From positions 62,001 to 126,000 of the forward strand of contig OZ251227.1 in assembly GCA_965240325.2 (NCBI GenBank): a stretch of DNA of 64,000 nucleotides, read 5' to 3'. The DNA comes from Rebecca billardiae RCC1528 (Eukaryota; Haptophyta). Shown here piece by piece: positions 29,876-41,698 of the stretch. The notes beneath the pieces were generated by a model. That model searched no databases, was not told the origin of the DNA, and was given only the letters and a program-made list of their open reading frames with translations. Every line of letters starts with the position of its first letter. The first letter of the stretch is position 1. The translations under genes were made by a program, and so were the position numbers.

Positions 29876-32800
29876 ATGGCCACGCCCCGACCGCAGACAG
29901 CGCCGGCCGATCCGGCGGCCGCGTCGAGGGCGGCCGCCGGCTCGTCGATCGTCGTGGGCGTCCGCGTCCGCCCGCTCACCGTCACCGAGCAGGCCAGCGG
30001 CGCGCGCAGCCTGATCCGCGTCGTGGACGAGCAGGTCCTCTGCTTTGACCCCGCGTGCAACGACGACATGCACATCGCCTCCAAGCTGCGCGGCGTGCGC
30101 ATGATCGGCCACCGCGCGGCGAAGGACCAGAAGTACGCATTCGACTGCGTCTTCGACACCGACGCGACGCAGGAGCAGGTGTACCAGAAGACCGCGCGCC
30201 CGCAGATCGAGTCTGTGCTCTCAGGGTACAACGCGACCGTCTTTGCGTACGGCGCCACAGGTGCGCGCGGCGGAGCCAGGCGCGCTGGAGGCGAACGCTT
30301 CGTCGCCACACCCGTCGGCGACGGCGCGAGCCGCGTCTGCCCGTGCGCTCACGCGCGCCGCGCTCGGCCGGCCGTGCGCGCCGCTCGAACGACTCGCGCG
30401 CAGGCGCTGGCAAGACGCACACGATGATCGGCGACCGCGTGACGGGGCCGGGGGTGATGGTGCTCGCGATGGAGGACCTCTTCGCCGCGATCCACTCGCG
30501 CGAGCTCGACTCGCGCTACCAGCTCTCTCTCTCGTACCTCGAGGTGTACAACGAGACGATCCGAGACCTGCTCGCGCCCGCGCTGGGCGCGGCGGGTGTC
30601 GCGGCCGGCGCGGAGGGCGCGGGCGCGGAGGGCGGCGAGAAGGCGGCCGCGCCCGGCGCGGCGCACGCGCCGCCGACGGGCGGGCTGTGCCTCCGCGAGG
30701 ACGCGCGCAACGGCATTCACGTCGCCGGACTCACGCAGCACGTGCCCCGCTCCTCGGACGAGGTGCTCGAGCTGCTGCAGCGCGGCAACACCAACCGCGC
30801 CATGTCCTCGACCAACGCGAACGCGGTCTCGTCGCGCTCGCACGCGGTGCTGCAGATCTGCGTGCGCGAGACGGCGAAGACGGCGGACGTGCACGCCGAC
30901 ATCCGGCTGGGCAAGCTCTCGCTCATTGACCTGGCGGGCTCGGAGCGCGCGTCGGTCACCGCCAACCGCGGCAAGCAGCTGCACGAGGGCGCAAACATCA
31001 ACAAGTCGCTGCTGGCGCTCTCGAACTGCATCAACGCGCTCGGCCGCGGCGACACGCGGCATATCCCGTACCGCGACTCGAAGCTGACGCGGCTGCTCAA
31101 GGACTCGCTCGGCGGCAACTGCAAGACCACGATGATCGCGGCGGTCTCTGCCGCGCGCTCGCACTACGAGGACACGCTCAACACGCTCAAGTACGCCAAC
31201 CGCGCCAAGGAGATCAAGCTCAAGGCGAGCCGCAACACGATCAAGGTAGACTACCACATCGCAAAGTACGCGGAGATCATCGGGCAGCTGCGGGACGAGG
31301 TGGCGCTGTGGCGCGGCAAGTACTCCGCCGCCGTCGAGGCCGCGGCGCTCGGCGGCGCCGGCCGGCTGCCCGCCGCGCCGCCGCCGCCGGCCGGCGGCGC
31401 CGGCGCCGGCGCCGAGGCCGAGCGCGCGGCGGCCGCGAGCGCGGGCGCAGAGCCCGCCTCCGGCCCAGCGCGCACCGCCGCCGACGCGCCCGGCTCGCCA
31501 GCCAGCGTCGCGCGCGACCGCGAACGCGGGCAGGCCGCGTACATGCGCATCGAGAAGCACTTCAACGTGGCCGCGACCGCGCTGCGCCAGCTGGGCGAGC
31601 TGCGCGTGCGCGAGCGCGCCGCGGCGGCGGAGCTTGAGGAGGCGCGCGCCGCGGACGCCGCCGCGCGCCGCGCGCTGGACGAGGCGAAGGCGAAGGCGGG
31701 CGCGGAGGGCGCGCCCGCCGACGCGCTCGGCGCGGCGCAGCGCGCCGAGGCGCACGCGGAGGAGGCGGCCGACCGGCTGAGCGCGGCCGAAGAGGGCAGC
31801 ACGCAGTACGCGCGCGTGCGCCGAGGGCTGCACACTACCCTCTCCGCCGCCTACTCTGCGTTCGACTCGCTCGACCGCGCGCTCTCGCGCCCGGCCGAGG
31901 GCGCGGACGGCGGCGAGGACGCGTTCTACATCTGCAGCGACGAGCGGCGCGCGCTGCTGCAGCAGGAGATCCGATGCCGCGTGCTGCAGCTGCAGAACCT
32001 CGACCTCGGCGCCAAGCTGGCCGCGCAGCAGCAGCAGCATGCGCAGCCGCAGCCGCAGCCGCGGGCAGGGCAGGAGGCGGCGGGAGCTTCGGGGGCGGAG
32101 CCCAAGGTGCGCGCCGTGCCTACCACGCGCCGTGCCTGCCCCGCGCCGTGCCCACCACGCGCCGTGCCTGCCCCGCGCCGTGCCCACCACGCGCCGTGCC
32201 TGCCCCGCGCGCGCGCGCCGCCGCGCGCGCGCGGTGCGCCCGCTGGCTCACCCCCCTCGGCGCGCCGCTCCGCTGCAGCCGCAGTCATCGGGGGCGGAGG
32301 CCGGCGCGGAGCGGGTGGTGGGCACGGCTGTGGTGATTGCCCAGCTGTGGGCGCTGGTCAAGGCGCAGTCGCACATCCTCGACGCGCACGGGCTGAGCAC
32401 GCACGAGCTCGTGCAGCAGTACGCGCACGCGGCGCAGAGCTGCGGCTCAAAGACGGCCGGCGCGGCCGGCGCCGACAAGGCCGCCGAGCCGGGCGCGCGC
32501 GCGCGCGGCGCGGGTGCGCGCGGAGGGCTCAAGCCTCCCACCGACGGCGGCAGCGGCTCCAACGTGATCCCTTCGCCCGCCGTGCGCCGCTCCATTGGTG
32601 CGTGGCCGAGCCGCCCCGCGCCCGCATCGCGCCGCCTCGCCGCCTCGCCGCCTCGCCGCCTCGCCGATGCCGTGCGCTCACAGCGTGCGCGCGTCTCCCT
32701 GCCCCCGCCTGCGCGGCGCTGCTCCGCACGCACACGCGCACACCACACACACGCGCGCGCACACCACCGCAGGACGGCTCTTCTCGCCCGCGCAGCACGC

Positions 32801-33641
32801 GCCCGCGCCCGCGGCCAGCTCCGGTGGGGCTGGCCCGGCGCGGGCTGCGCCAGCCGCCGTCGCCGATGGCGGCGCCGGCGCGCCGGTCAACTCCGGTGCC
32901 GCGAGCGGCGGCGGCGACGGCGCTCGCGCCGAGCGAGCCGCCGCGCCTCCAGCGGGCGCGCCGCCCGTTGGCGCGCCGCCGCCGGGCGCGCCGCCGCTGG
33001 CCCCGACGGCCGGCGCCGCCGCGCCCAGCGCGCAGGAGGGCGGCGCGCAGCTCAAGACGCGCCGGCTGCCGGTCAACGTGCCGCCACTCGCGCTCGCGGC
33101 GGCGCAGCGCTCGGCGGCGGCCGCGTCGGCGAGCGCGAGCGCCGGCAGCGGCGCGGCCACGCAGCGCGCGGCCAGCGCGGGCACGAGCAGCGCGGGCGCC
33201 GCGTCCACCCACCCGACCGGCGCGCACACGCACCGAGACGCCCCGCGCGCCGGCGCCGAGAACGGGCCCGCCGGCGCGCCGTCCGTCTTCTCGCGCCTCT
33301 TCGCAAAGTCGGCGCGCGGCCGCGCACGCGCGGGCGCTGGCGGCGGCATGCCCGTGCTGCACGAGAGCAACGGCGGCGGCGGCGGCGGCAGCGGCGGCAG
33401 CACGCTCTCGCGCGCCGCTCGGGTCGCGGACGGCTTCAGCGCGAGCGCCGTGGGCAAGCTCGGCGGAGGGGCGATGCGCCGGCCAACGACGGCGGAGGGC
33501 GGCGGGCGGCCGCGCGCGGCAAGAGCCACCATGCCCGCAGGCGCGCGCCGGCCGCAGACAGCCGCTGTCAAGTCCGCGCAGGCCGTCGGCGCGGGCGCGC
33601 CCGAGCCGAAGCGAGAGCCGCTGCGCGCCAATTGGGCGTGA
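29876..33641 (+). CDS. Kinesin-8 family motor (KIF18/KIF19/Kip3-like), three introns
   Basis: A 1,091-residue protein from exons 29876-30260, 30404-32106, 32279-32597 and 32773-33641. The N-terminal motor has IVVGVRVRPL, the P-loop AYGATGAGKT (split exactly by intron 1), switch I NANAVSSRSH, switch II LIDLAGSERAS, NKSLLALSNCINAL and HIPYRDSKLTRLLKDSLGG. The neck DYHIAKYAEIIGQLRDEV is the kinesin-8 type. A low-complexity insert of about 30 residues lies between the NETIRDLL and CLREDARNG segments. After the motor come coiled-coil segments, then QLWALVKAQSHILDAHGL and an Ala/Gly-rich disordered tail. Kinesin-8s walk to microtubule plus ends and control microtubule or flagellar length; that role here is inferred. 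Introns are 143, 172 and 175 nt, all with GTGCG donors. Confidence 0.92.
32107..32278 (+). repeat. Kinesin intron 2 with 16-bp tandem repeats
   Basis: The intron contains alternating 16-mers CGCCGTGCCTGCCCCG and CGCCGTGCCCACCACG (about 32125-32205), together a 32-bp unit in about 2.5 copies. Confidence 0.7.
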
Positions 33642-34209
33642 AGTCACGGTGGCCCGAACACGGCCGGGAGTCGTGGTCGCTCGGGCACGCTCGATGAGGC
33701 AGGCGGCTCGCACGCCAATTGGCGCGGCAGGCTGGCATAAGTGAAGCCCCTGCCCCGGCGCCGCCAGACTCTGCCGGTCAGTGCGGAAAGGGCCGCGCCG
33801 GCCGGACGACGTCAGACGTGCACAGCTGGCACGAATCAGAGACATCCACCACAGTTTCTCCCCCAGCCGCCCTGTCGCCACCTCGTCGTGGGCTGTTAGG
33901 TCATAGCATCAGATGTCGAGCCCGGAGCAGGAGCATCGAGTCCGAGCGGCGAGCCGAGCCGGAGAGGGACGCCAGGCGCGCCATCGCCCATGACGGATGC
34001 GTCAACTCCGTACGCGAGCATTCATTTACAAGTCGCTGAATATCGAGACATTATTGGCCTTGTGGATCCCCTTTGGCCCTGTTCAGCTCTGCCCCTCTCG
34101 CGACCCCCGTGCGTGCCCGCCCGCCGCCTCGGCTCCGGCTTGCGCGCACGCCGCAACCGAAAAGTCATCGCTGGCCGCGCGCCCTCGTCCTCGGCACCCT
34201 CGGCATCAC
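33642..34209. other. Intergenic kinesin / copper transporter, no gene seen
   Basis: Holds the kinesin 3' UTR and the transporter promoter. No further coding or RNA feature was recognised. Confidence 0.4.
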
Positions 34210-34850
34210 ATGTTGGCCTTCCGCCTTGCGCTCGTCGCGGCGCTCGTCGTTGCTGTTCGGGCGGACGACATGAAGCACGACACCAGCGGCGAGGAGCACG
34301 AGGAGCCCCACGAGATGGACCATCACGCCGAGGACGCGCACTCGGGCGCGCACCCGTCCACCTTCTCCACCAACTACCAGAACGTCGCCGTGCTCTTCGA
34401 CGGCTGGTCGGCCATGTCGCCGATCGAGTACACGCTCACGATTATCGCGATGATCTGCTTCGGCATTGGCGCAGAGTCCGTCGTCGTTGTGCTCCGCCGC
34501 ATCGACGCCCGCCTGGATCTGAGGTGCGCGCGCGATGCGGCGCGTGACGCGGCGCGCGCGGCACGGGCACGCGCCGAGCCCTTCGCCCGCGCCCGCTGCG
34601 CCCGCGCGCTTGGCCGTGCAGCGCGCCCATCCCGTTCGGCACGCGCGTCCTCCGCTCGGTCGTGTACGGCCTGCACACCTCCGCCCACTTCATGCTCATG
34701 CTGGCCGCGATGACGTTTGACGTCGGCATCTTTGTCGCCATCATGGCCGGCTTCACCCTCGGCTACTTCGCCTTCTCGAGCGGCGTGCACGAGCCGAGCA
34801 CGGGGCACGCCGGGCACCACGCGGGCGGGACCAAGCCCGTCGTGCCGTGA
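34210..34850 (+). CDS. Ctr-family copper transporter, one intron
   Basis: A 180-residue protein after splicing 34524-34621 (98 nt, GTGCGCG donor, GTGCAG acceptor). A signal peptide (MLAFRLALVAALVVAVRA) leads to an extracellular His/Met/Asp-rich stretch (EEHEEPHEMDHHAEDAHSGAH) that should collect copper. Then a first membrane helix around SPIEYTLTIIAMICFGIGAE, a cytosolic loop, and after the intron the helices GLHTSAHFMLMLAAMTFDVGIF and VAIMAGFTLGYFAF. The MxxxM-type pore segment (MLMLAAM) and the GxxxG packing motif (GFTLG) are the Ctr signature. The family imports Cu(I) as trimers across the plasma membrane or an internal membrane. The protein ends with a short His tail. The splice junction makes DLS-APIPFGTRV and keeps the frame. 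Confidence 0.88.
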
Positions 34851-37753
34851 GCCCGCGCGCCGCCGACGCCGACGCCATTCGGCGCGGGTGGGGCGCGCGC
34901 TGCGCTCGGCGCTGCGGCCGCGGCACAGCTGGCTGCTCCTTGCCGCGCGCTGCTGCCGCCGCCCTGCTGGGCGGCAGCGGGAGTGCGCGGCGCGGGGCGT
35001 ACCATGCTGCGCCGTGCCCGTACGCGCCTGAGCGCGCGCTGCGCCCACCCTGACGCCGCCGCACACCCGTCCGACTATTGCGCCATTCCAAGCCCCTCTC
35101 TTCTGCACTGCAGCTGGCTGTGCGCCCGCCGCGGCTGGGCCGCCCCCGCCCTGCCGCGAGCGCCGCTGCGCACGCCCGCTGCTTTGCGACACCCGATTAC
35201 GCCATTCCAAGCTCACCCTCCTCATCCAGATCACGAGGACAGGCACGGCCAGCAGCCATCAGGTGCCCATGGCCTGCCCCCTGCGCCAGAGCCAGAGGTT
35301 CGCCGCCTCAGTTTCACTGGGCGGCGAGACTCTGCCCCGGGGCGCAGCCGGGCGTCGGCGCGCGGGCCGCGTCCGAATCGTCCAATCTGACGATGCTGAA
35401 GCTGATGCCGTCGATGATGTCAGACGACGTCTTCGGACGCGTGCGCAAAACGCGTCATCATATGCAATATGCTGCAACACGCGAGCCACGACCGACGCAG
35501 GCTGATTCTGACTTAGACAGGTTGCACGGGAAAGTGACCTTGGTGTTACATTTCGGCCCTTCGGAGCATGGCTGCCCGCCCACGGCGCGCCCTTGCGGGT
35601 GCGGCCGTTGCTGCCGCGCCATGGACGACTCAACGGGTCTTGCGCACGGTTTGGGCCGTGACTACTGACGCACATGTAGCAGACCGAGCCCTCTTCCCGA
35701 GCTCGCCAAGGGCCCGACCGCGTCATTTGAAGAGCAGCCGCCACGAGCGTCATCCGCTCGACTCGGTCGGCACCATGGCGTGCGAGAGGTTGCGACGGCG
35801 CGCAACTCCTCCTCATCGTCAGGAATCAGCCAGCGAGCACCCTGCGGCCGCACCTCGGCGATCTATCACACGCAAGACAGTCTCGACCTTGGGCGAGCCC
35901 TGGCGACCTCCGCCTCGAGCTGGATGCCACACGTAGCAGCCTGAGTCGACGTCGTGCAGAAAGCCACACGCACGCATAGAGCATCAGACAGTGCGCCGCA
36001 CTCTGCCTGCCGGAGTGTACCATCACCGCGCCCGCGCGACCGGGTTGAAGAAGAAGTCGTCAACGACGAGCGAGTCGGCGTCCAGCGGAACGGGCGGTGC
36101 AGCCGGCGCCGCGCTGTGCGAACAGGGTGGAAGCCGACCGCTGCCGCGCGCGACGTGAGCCAAGCTGGCGGCGGGTGCACGCCAGTCAGCTGCAGATGAT
36201 GCGGCAACGAGGCGCGCTACCGCCTACTCCACCTCGCGCGACTTAGTCTTGCTGCCGTGATCACACACGCGCGCGATCAATGACATACTCAACGTCGAGT
36301 GCCTAGTGCTGTCTCCAAAGGTGCCTTCCCCCTCGCTCAGGGCGTGCCTGTCAGCGTGGTCGAGCGCCGCGCTCGTCGCCTCGGCCTGCTGAGCGTCAGC
36401 GAGGCGCTTGTCAAGGATCGCCTGCTTGCTGCGTCACGGCGCGCGAGCGCACCACGCACGCGCACGACCTAATGTGTGCGTTTCCGATACTTCTTTCCGG
36501 CGGCAAAGGCCGACTGCCCAGCGTTCGCCTGCTTGTCTGAGGACCCCGCGCCAGACGCCTTCACGGCCGGAGCAGCGGCCCGAGCTGCAACAACAGAGGC
36601 CGCGCGAGCCGTAGCAAGCTTCGCTCTCGCGCGCTGGACGCGTTTGGCGAGCATCGTCTTCTGCTTCCTTAGCGCGCTCCGGTTGCCCGCCTTCTTCTAC
36701 GAAGGCCTCGTGAGGCGAGCTTCACAAGCACTCGCGCGTGTGGTCAGAGCCACCTGAGCGCGTGCGCACGCTTGCGCGCTCGTGCGTGCGGTATGAGCAG
36801 TGCAGCAGGAGACCAGCACACGTTCGTGCAAGGGTGCACGCGCATACCACAACCGGCGCATCCTGCTCGTTCGCGACGGCAGCCTCCTTGAAGGCTCTAC
36901 CTACCACCTTTATCCAGGTCACCTTGTGCTTCTTCCCCGGATGCGCTTTGGCTTCGCGCCACTGCCGACGCGGGAGTGAGAGGAACTGGGCACCAGACTG
37001 TGGTACCGATTGCGCGCGAACGGGGAGGCGGGCCGTGGCGGCGAAGGTCGGAAACGGACGACCTTCGTGTGCTCCTCCGTTTCCAAGCACTCGCGCCACG
37101 CGCCGGCCGCCATGGGACGGGCGCGATGTACCGAAAGACGGGTGGACAGGTCGCGTCCACTGTGAATGTAACATCTGTCAGTCGCGAGCGGTCATTTTTC
37201 CGTGCAACCTGTCCTTAGACCGTCTAAATGAATAATGATTATTTAGTGAGCTCATCACTCATCAGAAACTGATGTCAGACATCGACTCTGTGAGATAGAC
37301 CGTGACGCGTGAGACGGCACGACTGAGACGAGGTTCTCGGACTCACGGAGTCGCCCAGACGGTCAGTCTCGGGAGTCGGGTCACGCCGTCACGCCCACGG
37401 CCCTCGAGGGTCACACGGCGACCTGCCACCGCACTCCGGCACTCCGCACTCGCAGTGCCCGAGTGACTCGAGGCTCGGGACTGCCGGACTGGGTCGCCGT
37501 GAGGCCCCGGCCTCGCGCAAGGGGCCGTCATGCCGCCATGATGGTGACCGCCATGCCGCCTGACCGGACGACACGCGCGCGCAGAGATGTGGAGGCGTGC
37601 TGCTGAAGTGCGCCCGCGCCATGAGCGGCCGGCAGGTATCGCCGCCGGCCGATGCGTCCGCGCGGCTGGGCGTGGTGCCGCGCGTGCGGTGGAGACAAGC
37701 ACCGCCCGCGTGCGCCCCGCGGCATGCCGGGCGGCGCAGGCCGAGCGGGCCGC
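34851..37753. other. 2.9 kb without a confident gene
   Basis: GC falls somewhat and open frames are short on both strands. A motif resembling ATTRCGCCATTCCAAGC occurs twice (about 35075-35095 and 35199-35211). On the minus strand, 36469-36654 reads a very basic 61-residue frame ending GKKYRKRTH, and 36722-37174 contains KHKVTWIKVVGRAFKEAAV; both look like protein but match nothing I know and may be remnants of a decayed gene. No terminal repeats were found. Confidence 0.35.
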
Positions 37754-38867
37754 TCAGGCCGCCTTGTCGGCCGCCTTGGCCGCCGCGCCGGCGCCCAGCG
37801 AGGCCGCTGCGTTGGCGACGCGGTTGTTGAAGATCACGCCGAGCGCGACCTTCTTGAGCTTGCGGTGCGCGTTGTACTTCCTGAGCGAGGCGATCGCGTC
37901 CTTGAGCTCGTCCTCCTTGGCCGAGCCCTTCACCCACGCGTGGTCGAGCACGTCCGTGGCGGTGAAGCGCTCCTTGGGGTTGACGACGAGCAGCTTCTGC
38001 ACGAGGTCCTTGGCGTCCGCGGAGATGTTGTCCCACCAGGGGGAGGGGAAGTCGTACCGCCCGGCCATGATGGTCGCGAATAGTCTGGGCAGCTCTTCCT
38101 CGTAGAAGGGCGGGAAGCCGCAGAGCAGGATGTACAGGATCACGCCCACCGACCACATGTCCACCTGGCGCGCGCGCGAGGGGCGGGGCGCGCGACGGCG
38201 CCGGGCGTGAGCAGAGGCGTGCGGCGCGCCGCGCGCGACGACGCGTGGGGCGGCGCGGCGGGCGCAGCCGAGCACGGGGCGCGTCGCGCACCTCGACGCC
38301 GAAGCCCGCGTTCTGCAAGATCTCGGGCGCGACGTAGCCCGGCGTGCCGCACGCCGTCTGCATGATGGCGTTCTCGGACACGACCTTGGCGAGCCCAAAG
38401 TCGGCCAGCTTGATCGGCGCGTCCTTGGCGGGCGACGCGTACAGGATGTTCTCCGGCTTGAGGTCGCGGTGGCAGATGTTGTGCTTGTGCATGTACTCGA
38501 GGGCGGAGCAGATCTGGGTGATGCACTGCGCCGCGTCCCTCTCGGTGTACGAGCCGCGCTCGACGATCCTGTCGAACAGCTCACCGCCAGTGACGAGCTC
38601 CATGATCAGGTTGATCTTCTTCGGCTCGTCAAAGACCTCGAAGAGCTTGACGACGTGCTCGTGGTCGATCTGGTTCATGATCTGGATCTCCTCGTTGATC
38701 GTGTCCATAGTCCCCGCCTTCGCCTTGTCGATGATCTTCACCGCGCACTTCTGGCCGTCGCTCTTGCGCGTGCACTCCTTCACCTCGGCAAAGTTGCCGT
38801 CGCCCAGATGGCGCCCGATCTCATAGCCCTTGCTGAGGGTGCTCTTCTTGAAGAAATCGAGCACCAT
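37754..38867 (-). CDS. CaMK-like Ser/Thr protein kinase (copy 1), one intron
   Basis: A 328-residue kinase after splicing 38165-38291 (127 nt). All catalytic elements are present: the glycine loop LGDGNFAEV, Lys44 in CAVKIID, HRDLKPEN with Asp135, DFG at 156-158 and APE at 180-182. The loop CGTPGYVAPEIL and PWWDNIS are of CaMK type. After the kinase domain, LRKYNAHRKLKKVALGV resembles the autoinhibitory/calmodulin-binding segment of CaMKI/II; no EF-hands are present. The protein ends in an Ala-rich tail. Calcium/calmodulin regulation is inferred. Its paralogue starts 1.73 kb away on the other strand, with a foldback element between them. Confidence 0.9.
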
Positions 38868-39209
38868 ACCCGCCGCGCGCGCGTGCTCGCCGCTCGAGCG
38901 CTACTGCTCCGCTTGCCGTTGGTGCCCGCGCGCTGGCCGCCGCGGCTCGAGGGCCCCGCTTTGAGTGTGGGGGCGAGGCTGCTCTGTGGCCACTGCTTCG
39001 ACGCAGCTTCGACGTGAGCCGTCGTCGCCCAGTCCTGCCAAAACGCAAGGGGCGCCCGAGCACGCACCGGCGCCGCGGTGTGCTCCCCAGACACTGACGA
39101 GTCATTGAGCCTACATCCACATAGGCACTCGGACAGTCAGGTGGCCTGCGCCGCTATGTCGCTGCAGATCAGTGGCTCAGGTGAGAGTCCTTCGGAAGTA
39201 ACGACTACG
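38868..39209. other. Upstream region of kinase copy 1
   Basis: No gene seen. Lies between the kinase start and the left target duplication (CGATCGG, 39210-39216) of the foldback element. Confidence 0.4.
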
Positions 39210-39216
39210 CGATCGG

Positions 39217-40268
39217 AGGCCACTCGAGCGACTTCGTGTCTGGCGAGGCAGATCGCGCCAGTGCGTGGCGAGGCAGACGCTCGCCTGCCTCGCCGCTTGG
39301 CGAGGCAGCTAAGCTAGTAAAGCCGCGGCCGAACTTTACGAAAGCCAAATGTCTGCCGGTGCGCCGCCCGTCTTTTGCGCACGGTGACAAGGGCGCGCGA
39401 GGGCGCTTCCTCACGATCCCGAAGAGCGCTGCGCGCGGCGTAGCGTTGGCGGCGGCAGCGGCGCTGGGGTGTATCTTGCCCATTCTGCGTGGCGGCGTGC
39501 TCTCATGACGCCTCGGCCGCCGCCACGCCATGCGCGACCGGGCGTGTCGCCTTCTTGACGGGCAGTGCACACGCCCTTGCAAGCGCACAGCCGTGAAGAG
39601 CCGAGAGCGTCCGTCGCGAGCACGCCGCCCACGCGGGATGCGTTGCCAGGGCTATTCGTATGACACTGGGTGCTCGCGCTCTGGCATGTGCGAGCCAGGA
39701 TGACCATGGGTAGCAGCTACGATGAGCACTGCTAACCTGCATTTCAGCCGATGACATCCTCTCGTTCAGCGATCTTGACTGCTCTGAACGCATGGCGAAC
39801 TCGGCGAAGCGCATGCGCAAGGTGGCTTCGGTGACAGCATAACGCATCCCGCGTGGGCGGCGTGCTCGCGACGGACGCTCTCGGCTCTTCACGGCTGTGC
39901 GCTTGCAAGGGCGTGTGCACTGCCCGTCAAGAAGGCGACACGCCCGGTCGCGCATGGCGTGGCGGCGGCCGAGGCGTCATGAGAGCGCGCCGCCACGCAG
40001 AATGGGCAAGATACACCCCAGCGCCGCTGCCGCCGCCAACGCGACGCCGCGCGCAGCGCTCTTCGGGATCGTGAGGAAGCGCCCTCGCGCGCCCTTGTCA
40101 CCGTGCGCAAAAGACGGGCGGCGCACCGGCAGACATTTGGCTTTCGTAAAGTTCGGCCGCGGCTTTACTAGCTTAGCTGCCTCGCCAAGCGGCGAGGCAG
40201 GCGAGCGTCTGCCTCGCCACGCACTGGCGCGATCTGCCTCGCCAGACACGAAGTCGCTCGAGCGGCCT
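39217..40268. mobile_element. 1,052-bp foldback element between the divergent kinases
   Basis: Arms 39217-39644 and 39841-40268 are reverse complements of 428 bp with very few differences (one in the first ten bases, one near 39510/39985). They flank a 196-bp unique centre. The ends begin AGGCC(A/G)CTCGAGCGAC. CGATCGG lies directly outside both ends (39210-39216 and 40269-40275), a candidate 7-bp target duplication. No transposase frame. A palindrome this large would extrude a long hairpin in DNA or RNA. Confidence 0.8.
39235..39316 (+). repeat. Subterminal GGCGAGGCAG motif cluster
   Basis: GGCGAGGCAG occurs at about 39241, 39268 and 39299, with an inverted copy (CTGCCTCGCC) at about 39286. 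It is mirrored in the right arm near 40170-40245. Same layout as the motif cluster in the 2,984-bp element but a different sequence. Confidence 0.65.
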
Positions 40269-40275
40269 CGATCGG

Positions 40276-40596
40276 TAGATGCCCGAGATTGAAGCACGTG
40301 AGGCACCTTTGCGGACCCGGGTAAGGTTTTGCTAGCTCGCCACTCGCCAGTACTCGGATTCCGAGCACCCGGCATAGGCAGGTGGGTAGGTTGATGGTGG
40401 ACATGGCCGCGCTTTCATCAGCGACTCAATTATAAGCTCGCGAGCGCCCAAAAAAGCTGCTGACGAAAGCGTGCTGCCTTGCTCGCTCAGCAAGCAGGTG
40501 GGTGCGCAGCAGGGCTGCGCCGCCACCTTTCGAGCCTCGTCGGGGCACCTCGCCAGAGTCGGCAGCGCGCGCGGACGCGTGATCGGTGGGGGCGCG
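40276..40596. other. Upstream region of kinase copy 2
   Basis: No gene seen; presumably the promoter and 5' UTR of the second kinase. Confidence 0.4.
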
Positions 40597-40990
40597 ATGC
40601 TGGGAAAGCTCTTTGGTGGCAAATCCGGCCTGACAAAGGACTACGACATCGGCAAGCACCTGGGCTCGGGCAACTTTGCCGAGGTGAAGGAGGCGACGCG
40701 CAAGAGCGACGGGCTCAAGTGCGCCGTCAAGATCATCGACAAGGCGAAGGTGGGCGACATGCAGGACGCGGTGCAGACTGAGGTCGACATCATGAGAGCC
40801 ATCGACCACCCCAACATCATCAAGCTCCTCGGCGTGTACGACGAGAAGAAGAAGATGAACCTGGTGATGGAGCTGGTGACGGGCGGCGAGCTGTTCGACA
40901 GGATCGTCGAGCGCGGGAACTACACGGAGGCGGATGCGGCGAAGCTGATCGGGGACCTGTGCACAGCGCTGCAGTATCTGCACGCCAAGA

Positions 40991-41022
<32 letters not shown>

Positions 41023-41698
41023 CTGCTGTACGCAAACCGCAGCGAGGGCGCGCCGATCAAGCTCGCAGACTTCGGGCTCGCCAAGCTGGTCGGCGGCGCG
41101 GTGGTGATGCAGACAGCGTGCGGCACACCGGGCTACGTGGCGCCAGAGATCCTGGCGAACAAGGGCTACGGGCTCGAGGTGCGCGGCCCGCCGCGCCCGT
41201 GGCGTGCGCGGCCCGCCCCACTCCGCTCACAGCGCCGGCCCGCGTGCGCGCCGTCGCGCGCCCCGCCCCTCGCGCGCGCGCCAGGTGGACATGTGGTCGG
41301 TGGGCGTGATCCTGTACATCCTGCTCTGCGGCTTCCCGCCCTTCTACGAGGACGAGCTGCCGCAGCTGTTTAAGCAGATCATGAGCGGACGCTTCGACTT
41401 CCCCTCCCCCTGGTGGGACAACATCTCGAACGAGGCCAAGGGGCTGGTGAGCGGGCTGCTCGTCGTCGACCCGAAGAAGCGGCTGACGGCCGATCAGGTG
41501 CTCAAGAACAAGTGGATCCAGGGGCACGCGCCCAAGGTGCACCTGAACAACACGGTGGACGCGATGAAGAAGTACAACGCGCGGCGCAAGCTGAAGAAGG
41601 CGGCGAACGGCATCATCGCCAAGAACCGCGTGGCGAAGATGATCGAGCTCGCGCAGGAGGCGGACAAGCAGGTCGGCAAGAAGGGCGGCAAGAAGTGA
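40597..41698 (+). CDS. CaMK-like Ser/Thr protein kinase (copy 2), one intron
   Basis: A 331-residue paralogue of the divergent kinase, spliced at 41179-41284 (106 nt) at exactly the same codon (after GLE, before VDMWSVG). Key residues are Lys45, Asp137 in HRDLKPEN and DFG at 158-160, with APE intact. The C-terminal KKYNARRKLKKAANGI fits the CaMK calmodulin-binding segment even better than copy 1, and the protein ends in a Lys/Gly tail (KKGGKK). No EF-hands. The last 37 intron bases and about the first 69 bases of exon 2 are identical to copy 1, including silent sites. Substrates are unknown. Confidence 0.9.

Noticed and set aside
39205-40292. Mirrored ~130-codon frames in the kinase-intergenic foldback
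   Set aside because: Same reason: palindrome duplicates of one non-coding sequence, no motif.
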